Both the position numbers and the translations under genes were made by a program. A DNA stretch of 10,115 bases, taken from positions 1-10,115 of the forward strand of contig CAZXMB010000111.1 in the NCBI GenBank assembly GCA_964641715.1. The letters run 5' to 3'. Under the pieces are notes generated by a model, which had not been told where the DNA came from, made no database searches, and was given only the letters and a program-made list of their open reading frames with translations. This document shows, piece after piece, positions 1 through 7,112 of the stretch. Position 1 is the stretch's first letter; each line of letters begins with the position of its first letter. The stretch comes from CAZXMB01 sp964641715. GTDB lineage: Bacteria > Desulfobacterota > BSN033 > UBA1163.

Positions 1-611
1 CCTTCCTCGGATTCCCTGAAATCAAAAGCATATCCCTGCCTTCGTACCTTTTTCACCTCATCCGTCAATTTTGCCCTGGAGGAAATCGTATTGGAAGTAA
101 ACGGGGTTAGCTTAATCTGTTTCATTATTCTCGACGATTCGGCCTCTGGCAGGAAAGCCATAAGCACCTTTCCCAGAGCAGTGCTGTGGAGAGATCCCCT
201 TTGGCCTATTTTAGACATGACTCCCAGGGTTCTTGGAGAATCGACCTTATCGACGTAGACGATCTCTGTGCCACTCAATACAGCGAGATGGACTGTCTCC
301 TGGATCTTTGCGGCGAGGTCTACCATAACGGGCTTTGAGATCAGCACAAAATCCATTTGCCGCAGGTACGTGTTTCCGATTTCAAAGGCAGCCATGCCTA
401 ATGAATATTCTCCCGTCTTTTCATCCTTTTCCAAAAATCCGCACTTTTCGAGAGAGAGAAGGATTCGATAGGTGGTGCTTCGGTCAAGATGAAGCTGGCG
501 AGCGAGCTCACTTATCTTGAAGTGGGATCCTTCTTTCGAAAAGCATCTCAGGATATTCGACGCCCGGATGATGGAATTGATGAGATATCGATCCTTGTTC
601 TTTGAGGCCAT
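1..611 (-). CDS. IclR-family transcriptional regulator (3' end beyond window)
   Basis: This is a DNA-binding regulator of the IclR family, which usually controls a neighbouring catabolic gene in response to a small metabolite. Reading from ATG at 611, 203 residues are visible and the gene runs off the left edge; the family is about 250-260 residues long. Residues about 13-71 form the winged helix-turn-helix (KISELARQLHLDRSTTYRIL, then a wing ending in GEYSLG). From about residue 80 the effector-binding domain follows, with typical stretches such as ETVHLAVLSG, GSLHSTALGKVLMAF and, near the edge, GYAFDFRESEEG, matching the family's conserved GYAxDxxExxxG motif. No strong Shine-Dalgarno sequence precedes the ATG. 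It is divergent from the dehydrogenase gene at 796, which is its likely target. Family assignment is firm; the effector is unknown. Confidence 0.93.
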   Translation of the reverse strand, partial: MASKNKDRYLINSIIRASNILRCFSKEGSHFKISELARQLHLDRSTTYRILLSLEKCGFLEKDEKTGEYSLGMAAFEIGNTYLRQMDFVLISKPVMVDLAAKIQETVHLAVLSGTEIVYVDKVDSPRTLGVMSKIGQRGSLHSTALGKVLMAFLPEAESSRIMKQIKLTPFTSNTISSRAKLTDEVKKVRRQGYAFDFRESEE

Positions 612-646
612 TTTACTATTACAACAGACAATTCATAATTAAACCA

Positions 647-675
647 CTTATATTCTGAATCCATTTTTTTGTCAA
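647..675 (-). promoter_or_regulatory. Sigma70-like promoter of the IclR gene
   Basis: On the minus strand a perfect -35 TTGACA (675-670) is separated by exactly 17 bases from TATAAG (652-647), a 5/6 match to the -10 consensus. A transcript would start near 640 and give a leader of about 30 bases before the ATG at 611. It lies in the divergent space, so a regulator bound here could affect both directions. Confidence 0.6.
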
Positions 676-719
676 TGATATTTTACAGGTCCAAAAATTG
701 AAGAGCGAACTTAAAAGAG

Positions 720-749
720 TTGCTAAAAAAGAAGTCACTAAGATAAAAT
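720..749 (+). promoter_or_regulatory. Possible promoter of the dehydrogenase gene
   Basis: TTGCTA (720-725), 18 bases, then TAAAAT (744-749) is the best plus-strand promoter-like pair in the divergent space. It is weak in match, as expected if the gene needs activation, and the surrounding AT richness makes chance matches common. I see no clear IclR operator palindrome. Confidence 0.25.
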
Positions 750-795
750 AGCAAAGAAGAAACGAAGATGACGTTTGCATTGGAAAGGAAATGAG

Positions 796-1809
796 ATGAA
801 ATCCATTGTCTGTGAAAAACCCTGGCAATTGAAGATGAAAGAGAGGGAACTGCCCGAGGTGAAGTCAGGAGAGGCTCTGATTCGTGTCCGGCGCGTTGGC
901 ATCTGTGGAACGGACCTTCACGCCTTTAAAGGTGAACAACCCTATTTCACCTATCCGAGAGTCCTCGGCCACGAAATCTCCGGGGAGGTAGCAGAAGTTG
1001 AAAAAAACTCTTACGGGTTTAAGAAAGGTGATCCTGTAGCCATCATTCCCTATCTCGAATGCGGAAAATGTATTGCCTGTAGAATGGGAAAAACGAATTG
1101 CTGCACCCAATTGAACCTTTTCGGTATCCAGCGGGATGGAGGCATGTCCGAATACTTGAGCGTTCCCATGGATCACCTCATTAAGTCCGAAAAACTCAAT
1201 CTCGATCAATTGGCCATGGCGGAGTGTCTCAGCATCGGCGCTCATGCCGTCAGGCGTGCCCGGATCGAAAAAGGAGAATTCACCCTGATCATTGGTGCAG
1301 GTCCTATTGGGATGGCTGTCATGCAATCCGCCAGGGAGGCGGGCGCAAAGTTGATAGCTCTTGACATCGTGCAAGACCGGCTCCAATTTTGCCGAGATCA
1401 GCTCAAGGTGGATTATGTGATCCATGGGGAGAAGAACCCGGCCAAAGAGATCGAATCCATTACAAACGGAGATTATCCTACTGTGGTATTCGATGCCACC
1501 GGAAATGCGAAGTCCATGATGAAGGCCTTCAGCCTCGTCTCTCATGGTGGACGGCTCATTCTGGTCAGTCTGGTTCAGGGAAATATCACCTTTTTCGATC
1601 CTGATTTTCATCGCCGGGAGCTCACGCTTTTGAGCAGCCGGAACGCCACGCGACAGGATATGGAACATATCATTCGCTCTCTTGAAGCGGGGAAGATGGA
1701 TGGAATTTCCTTTATCACTCATCGCGCTTCCTTGGATCAGGTGGTCAGCCAATTTGAATCCTGGCTCAAACCCGAAACCGGTGTGATCAAAGCTGTAGTG
1801 GAAATATAG
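796..1809 (+). CDS. Zinc-dependent medium-chain alcohol/polyol dehydrogenase, L-galactonate-5-dehydrogenase-like
   Basis: This 337-residue enzyme belongs to the zinc-dependent MDR dehydrogenases and oxidises a secondary hydroxyl with NAD(P). Catalytic zinc ligands are C37 (in GICGTD), H59-E60 (in VLGHE) and E143. The structural zinc site is C89, C92, C95, C103 (CGKCIACRMGKTNCC, spacing x2-x2-x7). The nucleotide-binding fold carries GAGPIG at 167-172 and an acidic residue, D190, at the end of strand 2, which favours NAD. It resembles the sugar-acid dehydrogenase LgoD/YjjN from memory, for example in QPYFTYPRVLGHE and the SRNAT stretch, but the substrate cannot be fixed. The ATG at 796 is chosen because AGGA lies 7 bases upstream; a TTG start at 775 is also open. 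The usual EP of this family after strand 6 is EC here (AECLSIGAHAV). The neighbouring divergent IclR gene fits a sugar-acid or polyol catabolic role. Confidence 0.92.
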   Translation: MKSIVCEKPWQLKMKERELPEVKSGEALIRVRRVGICGTDLHAFKGEQPYFTYPRVLGHEISGEVAEVEKNSYGFKKGDPVAIIPYLECGKCIACRMGKTNCCTQLNLFGIQRDGGMSEYLSVPMDHLIKSEKLNLDQLAMAECLSIGAHAVRRARIEKGEFTLIIGAGPIGMAVMQSAREAGAKLIALDIVQDRLQFCRDQLKVDYVIHGEKNPAKEIESITNGDYPTVVFDATGNAKSMMKAFSLVSHGGRLILVSLVQGNITFFDPDFHRRELTLLSSRNATRQDMEHIIRSLEAGKMDGISFITHRASLDQVVSQFESWLKPETGVIKAVVEI

Positions 1810-1824
1810 AAATATTTTTTATTT

Positions 1825-1858
1825 ATAAAAAAGGCTGGGCAGGAAAGCTTTTTTGGTT
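1825..1858 (+). terminator. Weak terminator-like hairpin after the dehydrogenase
   Basis: A run of six A and a G (AAAAAAG) pairs with CTTTTTT about 14 bases later, ending in a T run. The stem is nearly all A-T, so it is weak, but its place 15-50 bases after the dehydrogenase stop fits a rho-independent terminator active in either direction. Confidence 0.3.
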
Positions 1859-1869
1859 GTGCTCAGGAG

Positions 1870-2172
1870 ATTCTTGAAGGAGAATCGGGCATCACGGCGA
1901 TCTTCCCCTTTGAGGTGCAGGCAGGCAACGACATTGTCGCCTTCCATAAACAGTACCCAAGTTTGGGAATTCTCGGTGGGATTGACAAGCTGAAAATCGG
2001 CGAGGACAAGAAAGCTATCGACGAGGAGCTCATATCGAAGGTTCCCTTCATGCTCCGGTCAGGGGGGTATATCCCCCATATCGACCACCATGTCCATCCA
2101 TACATTTCCTGGGAAGACTTTAAATACTATCGCACTCACCTCAATGAGATGGTCCTTGGAACAGAACGATGA
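1870..2172 (+). pseudogene. C-terminal remnant of a uroporphyrinogen-decarboxylase/MtaA-like protein
   Basis: The reading frame encodes about 100 residues that match only the C-terminal third of the URO-D superfamily, which includes MtaA/MtbA-type cobamide methyltransferases and their many uncharacterised anaerobe paralogues. Recognisable pieces are the strand ITAIFPFEVQAGNDIV, the loop LGILGGIDK, and the closing block GGYIPHIDHHVHPYISWEDF, which in intact proteins carries a conserved histidine near the active site. About 250 upstream residues expected for the family are absent, and no start with a good ribosome site is present (GTG at 1915 is internal). The frame is open back to the dehydrogenase stop at 1807-1809 and lies in the same phase. 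The terminal block is well preserved, so the loss looks fairly recent, most likely a deletion joining the dehydrogenase region to this tail. Function is probably lost. Confidence 0.75.
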
Positions 2173-2278
2173 GACGGTTGAGATCACGCGCAACGCTTCC
2201 AGAAAAGTTGACAACGGAGATACCCTTCTTTTAAATTGTCGACAAAATGGACAAAACCCAAGTGTCACTTTTTTCCCA

Positions 2279-3016
2279 TTACGAAGCAAACATCCAGCCA
2301 CAGTACCTTCTCTCAAGGCGGTCCACCAGCTCATAGAGGATCACTCCTAGGATCCCCATCGCGATAATGCCGGTATCCATCGAGAGGTAATCGAGCATGC
2401 TCCATGCATCCATGATGAAAAAACCCAGGCCATTCTCTGTGGCAAAGGACTCCACAAAGAAGAGGACGGCAATTGAAGTGCCGATACTGATCCTTAGCGA
2501 TGTGAGGATTTTAGGAAGGCAGGCGGGAAAGACCGCGTGAAGAAAGATCTGCTGGGGACGGGCACCCAGGGAGAGAACGGAAAGGATTTGCTCCTCATCA
2601 ATCCCCTTTGCAGCATCCCGGGTGGTCACTAAAATCTGAAAGAAGACAATGAGGAAGATGATGAAGATCTTGGACAGATCGCCCAATCCAAATAGAAGAA
2701 GTATAAGGGGAAGAAAGACAATCTTTGGAATCGGATAGATGAGGTATATCATTGGGGAGATCAACTCATCGATTCTTCTCAATCTTCCCAGATAGAGCCC
2801 CAAAGGAACCCCTAATAGTAGCGCCCATAAAAGGCTGAGAAGAATTCGGTAGGCGCTGACCAGAAAATGGCCTCCCAGACCCTTTTTGAGGCTGGGGAGA
2901 AAGGCTGAAAAAACCATATGAGGATAGAGAAGGGTCTGGGTTTTAAAAAGAGAAGCCAGCAGATACCATACTCCGAAAATAACTGCCACAGCCACAAAGG
3001 TTCGAACTTTGATCAT
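2279..3016 (-). CDS. ABC transporter permease, NitT/TauT (SsuC/TauC-like) type
   Basis: This 245-residue integral membrane protein is the channel subunit of an importer of the nitrate/taurine/sulfonate superfamily. It shows about six hydrophobic segments: an N-terminal helix (residues 5-23), helices around 55-75, 90-115 and 115-130, and two near the C-terminus. The ATPase-coupling EAA-type loop is visible as SLGARPQQIFLHAVFPACLP (about residues 149-168). Length fits the family (about 250). The ATG at 3016 follows the ATPase stop by 3 bases, and AGGTAAGGA inside the end of the ATPase gene serves as ribosome site. It is the last gene of the operon and converges with the URO-D remnant. The general role is secure; the transported compound is not. 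Confidence 0.93.
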   Translation of the reverse strand: MIKVRTFVAVAVIFGVWYLLASLFKTQTLLYPHMVFSAFLPSLKKGLGGHFLVSAYRILLSLLWALLLGVPLGLYLGRLRRIDELISPMIYLIYPIPKIVFLPLILLLFGLGDLSKIFIIFLIVFFQILVTTRDAAKGIDEEQILSVLSLGARPQQIFLHAVFPACLPKILTSLRISIGTSIAVLFFVESFATENGLGFFIMDAWSMLDYLSMDTGIIAMGILGVILYELVDRLERRYCGWMFAS

Positions 3017-3019
3017 TCC

Positions 3020-3763
3020 TTACCTCTTTAAATGCTTCCGTAAAAGATTACAGTATCGATGAAAGAGATCACTCTTTCTGTATTCCGAATCTCTCTCGAC
3101 CATCTTTACTCCGTTGATCGGGAAAAGATCATATCTTCCCCCATTCATCACCAGAGCCTTCTCCCCTAAGAAGACCGCCTCCTCGATGCTATGCGTCACG
3201 TGGACAAGGGCCAGTTGCCTCTGCCGGCACACCGAAAGGATCAGGTTCTGCAAATGTTCCCGGGTGAAGGCATCGAGAGAAGAAAAGGGTTCGTCCAGAA
3301 GGAGAAGGGAAGGGTTTAGAGCCAGCGCCCTCGCAATGGCGACCCGCTGTTTCTCTCCACCACTCAACTGACCTGGAAAGCAGTCCAGCAGGTGATCGAT
3401 CGCCAACTCTCGTAAAATTGGAAGGACAACCTCTCTCGTCTCCTTCTTCGAAAATCCTCTGATCTTTAACCCCAGGGAGGCATTCTGATAGACGGTCTTC
3501 CATGGAAGAAGCCCGTAGTGCTGTAATACCAGGGCGATCTCCCGTTGATGGCCATTAAGTGGCTCTCCTCTGAAGAGGATCTCCCCCCTTTCAGGCTTCT
3601 TCAGGCCTGAGAGGAGATAGAGAAGTGTTGTCTTTCCGCACCCCGAAGGGCCGATCACGCTTAGTGGAACCCCTATAGAGACGTCAAAGGAGAGACCCTC
3701 GAAGACGATCTTCTTCGAAACTCTTTGAGAATAAGAGGCGGCGAGATTCTGAACCTGTATCAT
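3020..3763 (-). CDS. ABC transporter ATP-binding protein, NitT/TauT (SsuB/TauB-like) type
   Basis: This 247-residue cytoplasmic ATPase powers the importer formed with the permease and binding protein around it. All nucleotide-binding motifs are present: Walker A GPSGCGKTT (38-46), Q-loop glutamine at about 81 (LVLQHYGLLPWKTV), signature LSGGE (133-137), Walker B LLLLDEP (153-159), D-loop SSLD and the switch histidine in VTHS (about H191). The motif QHYGLLPWKTV is characteristic of the nitrate/sulfonate-type subfamily. I chose the ATG at 3763 because it overlaps the stop of the binding-protein gene in an ATGA pair, the typical translational coupling; a TTG at 3781 would add six residues. All key residues are intact, so the enzyme should be active. 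Confidence 0.95.
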   Translation of the reverse strand: MIQVQNLAASYSQRVSKKIVFEGLSFDVSIGVPLSVIGPSGCGKTTLLYLLSGLKKPERGEILFRGEPLNGHQREIALVLQHYGLLPWKTVYQNASLGLKIRGFSKKETREVVLPILRELAIDHLLDCFPGQLSGGEKQRVAIARALALNPSLLLLDEPFSSLDAFTREHLQNLILSVCRQRQLALVHVTHSIEEAVFLGEKALVMNGGRYDLFPINGVKMVERDSEYRKSDLFHRYCNLLRKHLKR

Positions 3764-4710
3764 CTCACGCCTTTTACCCAAATATCATTGACCAGAGAGG
3801 ATGGAGTCAGTCTTGATGTTTCAAACCCCTTTCCTTCCATCCACCTCTTGACGGCCTGAATCTCTTCAGGGGTGGGGATCTGAATACCCGAGAAGGGATT
3901 CATCTCGTAGATCTCTTTGATGGGAGAAGGAAGCCTTCCCTTCTCCACCAGCAGGTCTCGCCAGCGCAGGGGATCCTCATTGATCAGGCGTACGGTCTGT
4001 CCATAAACCCTTCCCAGTCGAAGCAGGGCTTCGCGCTCCGAGTGGATGAAGGATTCCTGAAAAACCAAAACGACCTGGGTACCTTTTAACCCGTAGTCTC
4101 CACCTAACTTCCTTGCGCCCTGAAAGACGGCAAGCGAGGCAAGTGGCTCAGGAAGTGTTGCCGCCTTGACCTTTCCCTCCATCAGCATTTGAAATCGAAG
4201 GGGAATCTTCTTCACCTCCACCTTCTTCACCTCATCAATCTTTACTCCTTTCAGGCTCAGAAGCGAATCAGTCACATATTCAGCAATCGTATGGGAAGAG
4301 AGTGCGATCTCGCTTCCCCGCAGTTCTTCAATCGACGTTAGACCTGATGCCGGGGAGGCCAGAAGCATGAAGAGGTCCTTTTTCGATGTGGGGATGGTCA
4401 TATTCGTCACGATGCGATAGGGGATGTCCCTGTTTCTCAATAAACCTAGGCCGAGTATGTCGTGGATGGCACCGTGAATTGCTCCTGACTGCATGGCACT
4501 GTCCCGCTCGAGCGCACTCGCAAAGAAGAGGATCTCCACGGTCAATCTCGAAGAGGCAAAAAGCCCTCTCTCCCGAGCGACGATGAAGGGAAGGGATTCC
4601 ACAATCGGAAGCACACCAATTCGGAGGGTCCTTGCCTCCACCTTCGACACAAAGAAAAGGGTTAGAGTGAACCACATAATAAAAAATAGAGAGGATAAAC
4701 ACCTTTTCAT
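3760..4710 (-). CDS. ABC transporter substrate-binding protein, NMT1/THI5 (NitT/TauT) type
   Basis: This 316-residue secreted protein captures the ligand for the importer. Residues 1-26 form a signal peptide (two basic residues, a hydrophobic core, then VEA before RTLRIGVLP), suggesting cleavage after A26; there is no lipobox cysteine at that point. The mature part begins with a strand typical of periplasmic binding proteins, followed by ESLPFIVARERGLF, the NMT1/SsuA-like 'available to a newcomer' helix, and later blocks such as GSEIALSSHTIAEYV and KAATLPEPLASLA, where the ligand cleft lies. The start ATG is preceded by a strong GGAGG 5 bases upstream. The gene lies 9 bp after ubiA and overlaps the ATPase gene by 4 bp. 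The ligand is unknown. The fold is also shared by MqnA and MqnD of the futalosine pathway, which is relevant given the quinone genes upstream. Confidence 0.9.
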   Translation of the reverse strand: MKRCLSSLFFIMWFTLTLFFVSKVEARTLRIGVLPIVESLPFIVARERGLFASSRLTVEILFFASALERDSAMQSGAIHGAIHDILGLGLLRNRDIPYRIVTNMTIPTSKKDLFMLLASPASGLTSIEELRGSEIALSSHTIAEYVTDSLLSLKGVKIDEVKKVEVKKIPLRFQMLMEGKVKAATLPEPLASLAVFQGARKLGGDYGLKGTQVVLVFQESFIHSEREALLRLGRVYGQTVRLINEDPLRWRDLLVEKGRLPSPIKEIYEMNPFSGIQIPTPEEIQAVKRWMEGKGFETSRLTPSSLVNDIWVKGVR

Positions 4711-4719
4711 TCGGTCCTC

Positions 4720-5580
4720 CTACTTCATCAGGGTATCGAATAAGATGGCTGAAAAGAGTGCGATGCTCACCATCCCATTCAGTGTAAAAAAGGAGAGGTT
4801 GATCTTCGAAAGGTCTTTCGTAGAAAGGATCGCATGTTCCAGGAAGAGAAAGACGAAGACAAGACCAACGCCTCCGAAGTAGATCGTTCCCATCTTTCCT
4901 GAAATTCCGGTTTGAATGAAGAAGAAAAGAGCGATGATATGGAAGACAATGGCAATATGAAGAGCTTTCTCGATTCCGAGGAATCTGGGGATCGAAAAGA
5001 GATTGGCCTTCCTGTCGAATTCATAATCGAGACAGGCATAAAGGATATCAAACCCAGCCACCCAGAACATCGTGCCAAGTCCCAGGAGGATAGGTAAAAT
5101 CTCAATGGCCCCCCTCACGGCAATATGGGCTCCGATGGGTGCGAAGCTGAGTGAAAATCCAAGAACGAGATGGGAAAGCATGGTAAACCGTTTCGTATAA
5201 GAGTAGAAGAGGATCCATGCCAATCCCGGAAAGGAAAGGGCAAAAGTCAAAGGGTTTAGCATCCATGCAGAGAAGATAAAAACCGTGGAAGAGGCGATGA
5301 TAAAAACAATAATAAAATTTCTTGAAATCCTTCTTCTTGGAAGGGCCCGGTCCTTTGTCCTCGGGTTTCTCGCATCGTAGGGTTCATCCACCAGACGATT
5401 AAAGGCCATTGCGCTGCTTCGCGCCCCAATCATTGCAAGAAAAATCCATAACCCTTGTTCTAAGGTCGGCAATCCATTCGCCGCAAGCACAGCTCCAGAA
5501 CAGGCAAAAGGGAGGGCAAAGAGCATATGCTCAAATTTGATTGTCTCAAGCGCGATTCGAATGCGCTTCCATAGTTCCAC
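4720..5580 (-). CDS. UbiA-family prenyltransferase (MqnP / 4-hydroxybenzoate polyprenyltransferase-like)
   Basis: This 286-residue membrane enzyme attaches a polyprenyl chain to an aromatic acid ring, a step of menaquinone or ubiquinone synthesis. The two aspartate-rich motifs that hold Mg and the prenyl diphosphate are intact: NRLVDEPYD (61-69, followed by RNPRTKDRALP) and DILYACLDYEFD (178-189). Between and after them about nine hydrophobic segments are visible, as in the family. I place the start at GTG 5580, with GGAG 7 bases upstream and only 4 bp after the ubiD stop; the longer frame that extends upstream to 5859 just shadows ubiD. The length fits the family (about 290). Its position directly after a UbiD decarboxylase points to the futalosine-type menaquinone branch, where MqnP and MqnL do these steps, but a ubiquinone-type substrate cannot be ruled out. 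Confidence 0.92.
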   Translation of the reverse strand: MELWKRIRIALETIKFEHMLFALPFACSGAVLAANGLPTLEQGLWIFLAMIGARSSAMAFNRLVDEPYDARNPRTKDRALPRRRISRNFIIVFIIASSTVFIFSAWMLNPLTFALSFPGLAWILFYSYTKRFTMLSHLVLGFSLSFAPIGAHIAVRGAIEILPILLGLGTMFWVAGFDILYACLDYEFDRKANLFSIPRFLGIEKALHIAIVFHIIALFFFIQTGISGKMGTIYFGGVGLVFVFLFLEHAILSTKDLSKINLSFFTLNGMVSIALFSAILFDTLMK

Positions 5581-5584
5581 TTCT

Positions 5585-7027
5585 TTACTCCAGTCCAAAC
5601 GATTTCCATAACTGATCGATCTTTCTCTTAACCTCGGGATCCATCTCAACCCTTTTTGGCCAGGGCCGGTCAAATCCCTCTTCCGGCCATTTTTTCGTCG
5701 CATCGATTCCCATCTTGCTTCCAAAATGGGGAAGGACGGAGGCATGATCGAGCGCGTCGACCGGACCTTCGGAGAAGAAGACATCCCTCTTGGGATCAAT
5801 ATTTGCCCCGAGAACCCAGAGGCATTCCGAAAGGTTCCGGACATCAACATCCTGGTCAAAGACGACTATGATCTTGGAAAACATCATCTGCCCCATCCCC
5901 CATAGTGCATGGACGATCTTTCGCGCATGTCCTGGGTATCGTTTATCAATGGAAACGAAAACGAGATTGTGAAAGACCCCTTCCACTGGAATATGGATAT
6001 CGATGATCTCCGGCAATTGAATCTTAATAAGGGGGAGAAAGATCCTCTCCGTTGCCCTGCCGAGAAAGGCATCTTCCATCGGCGGGATTCCTACAACGGT
6101 CGCCGGATAGATGGCATCCTTCCGATGGGTGAGCGCAGTCACATGCATCACAGGATAGAGGTCGGGAAGGGAGTAGAAGCCCGTATGGTCTCCGAAGGGA
6201 CCTTCCAGCCTTCTTTCTCCTGGCTCGACATAACCTTCGATCACAAACTGAGAATAAGCCGGAACCTCAAGCGAGACAGTGGTGCATTTGACTATCTCAA
6301 CAGGCTCCCCTCTTAAAAAACCAGAGAAGATTAACTCATCCATTCCTTCAGGCAGAGGCGCACTTGCCGAATAGAGCGTGGTCGGATCAGGACCCAGGGC
6401 CACGGCGACCTCAAGCCGTTCTCTTCTTCTCTCCGCCACCCGAAAATGTTGCGCCCCGCCCTTCTGGGGATGCCAGTGGAGACCAAGGGTCTTTGAATCG
6501 AAGATCTGTAACCGGTACATCCCGACATTCCGCTTGCCCGTATCAGGGTCCTTGGTAATCACGAGCGGAAAGGTGATATACCTTCCTCCATCCTCAGGCC
6601 AGCATTTAAGTGCCGGAAGTAACCAAAGGTCAGGCTCCTTGAGAACAATCTCCTGACAGGAAGCCTTTTGAACCCTCCTCGGAAACAACTTTGACAACTG
6701 ATGAAGCCTGGGCAGCGCCTTGATGCCCTTCCAGAGCGTATCCGGAGGCTTCATCTCAAGAAACCCTTTCAGTTCTTCTCCCACTTCATCCGGCGATCTT
6801 CCTCCAAAGGAGAGTTGCATCCTCTTCTCCGAACCGAAGAGATTCGTAACCACAGGAAAAGAATGTCCCTCGACCTTTTCAAAGAGCAACGCCGGGCCTC
6901 CCCTCTTGCTCATCCTGCCAGTCACCTCAGAAATCTCGAGGACCGGACTGAGGGGAACAGAGATTCTCCTTAGCTCCCCTTCCCTTTCGAGCAATTCGAT
7001 GAATTGATGGAGGTCCCTAAATGCCAT
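5585..7027 (-). CDS. UbiD-family prenylated-FMN-dependent decarboxylase (menaquinone-type)
   Basis: This 480-residue cytoplasmic enzyme removes a carboxyl group from an aromatic ring using prenylated FMN. Typical blocks are VTNLFGSEKRM near residue 60, the cofactor-binding region with NVGMYRLQIFD (167-177) and HWHPQKGGAQHF, and EGPFGDHTGFYS (275-286), which carries catalytic-site acids of the family. The conserved P-A-T-V-V-G-I-P-P-x-E-D stretch follows. Length fits the 480-500 residues usual for UbiD/MqnL-like proteins. I place the start at ATG 7027, with AAGGGA-TTTAGG just upstream; a TTG at 7051 would add eight residues and would fall inside the operator. No ubiX (the prFMN maker) is present in the window, so it must be elsewhere. 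Its partner ubiA lies 4 bp downstream, which supports quinone ring processing over degradation of an aromatic acid. Confidence 0.94.
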   Translation of the reverse strand: MAFRDLHQFIELLEREGELRRISVPLSPVLEISEVTGRMSKRGGPALLFEKVEGHSFPVVTNLFGSEKRMQLSFGGRSPDEVGEELKGFLEMKPPDTLWKGIKALPRLHQLSKLFPRRVQKASCQEIVLKEPDLWLLPALKCWPEDGGRYITFPLVITKDPDTGKRNVGMYRLQIFDSKTLGLHWHPQKGGAQHFRVAERRRERLEVAVALGPDPTTLYSASAPLPEGMDELIFSGFLRGEPVEIVKCTTVSLEVPAYSQFVIEGYVEPGERRLEGPFGDHTGFYSLPDLYPVMHVTALTHRKDAIYPATVVGIPPMEDAFLGRATERIFLPLIKIQLPEIIDIHIPVEGVFHNLVFVSIDKRYPGHARKIVHALWGMGQMMFSKIIVVFDQDVDVRNLSECLWVLGANIDPKRDVFFSEGPVDALDHASVLPHFGSKMGIDATKKWPEEGFDRPWPKRVEMDPEVKRKIDQLWKSFGLE

Positions 7028-7043
7028 CCTAAATCCCTTTCTG

Positions 7044-7059
7044 ATGACCAATCGGTCGC
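7044..7059. promoter_or_regulatory. Probable TetR operator upstream of the ubiD operon
   Basis: ATGACC-AATC-GGTCGC holds the inverted repeat TGACC/GGTC(G) and nearly repeats the palindrome found before tetR. It ends 17 bases before the ubiD start, where a bound repressor would block transcription or early elongation. The match of two 5-base half-sites with the same 4-base gap at both genes is unlikely to be chance. Confidence 0.7.
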
Positions 7060-7082
7060 TCTAAGTGAAACGCCCTCATGCT

Positions 7083-7098
7083 CTTATCTTGAAGGCTC
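7083..7098 (+). repeat. 16-bp direct repeat, copy 1
   Basis: CTTATCTTGAAGGCTC occurs here, between tetR and ubiD, and again at 9763-9778 inside the tctB remnant. The copies diverge at once outside the 16 bases. About 0.02 such matches are expected by chance in a window of this size, so it may be a trace of shared origin or simple coincidence. Confidence 0.5.
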
Positions 7099-7112
7099 AA
7101 AGTTTTATAAGA

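Noticed and set aside
865..1752. A 295-codon open frame on the minus strand across the dehydrogenase gene
   Set aside because: It is fully antisense to a well-conserved dehydrogenase with intact zinc and nucleotide motifs, has no recognisable domain and no ribosome site; a shadow frame.
2255..2278. AAGTGTCACTTTTTT as a terminator between the convergent genes
   Set aside because: The inverted arms leave a stem of only four A/T-rich pairs with a 3-base loop, too weak for a convincing hairpin.
5581..5859. A longer N-terminus for the UbiA protein
   Set aside because: The extra 93 codons lie entirely inside ubiD in another frame and lack membrane character; GTG 5580 with GGAG upstream matches the family's start.
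7060..7112. A terminator after tetR (TTGA-AGGC-TCAA)
   Set aside because: Four-base stem without a following T run; read-through from tetR into the operon is as likely.
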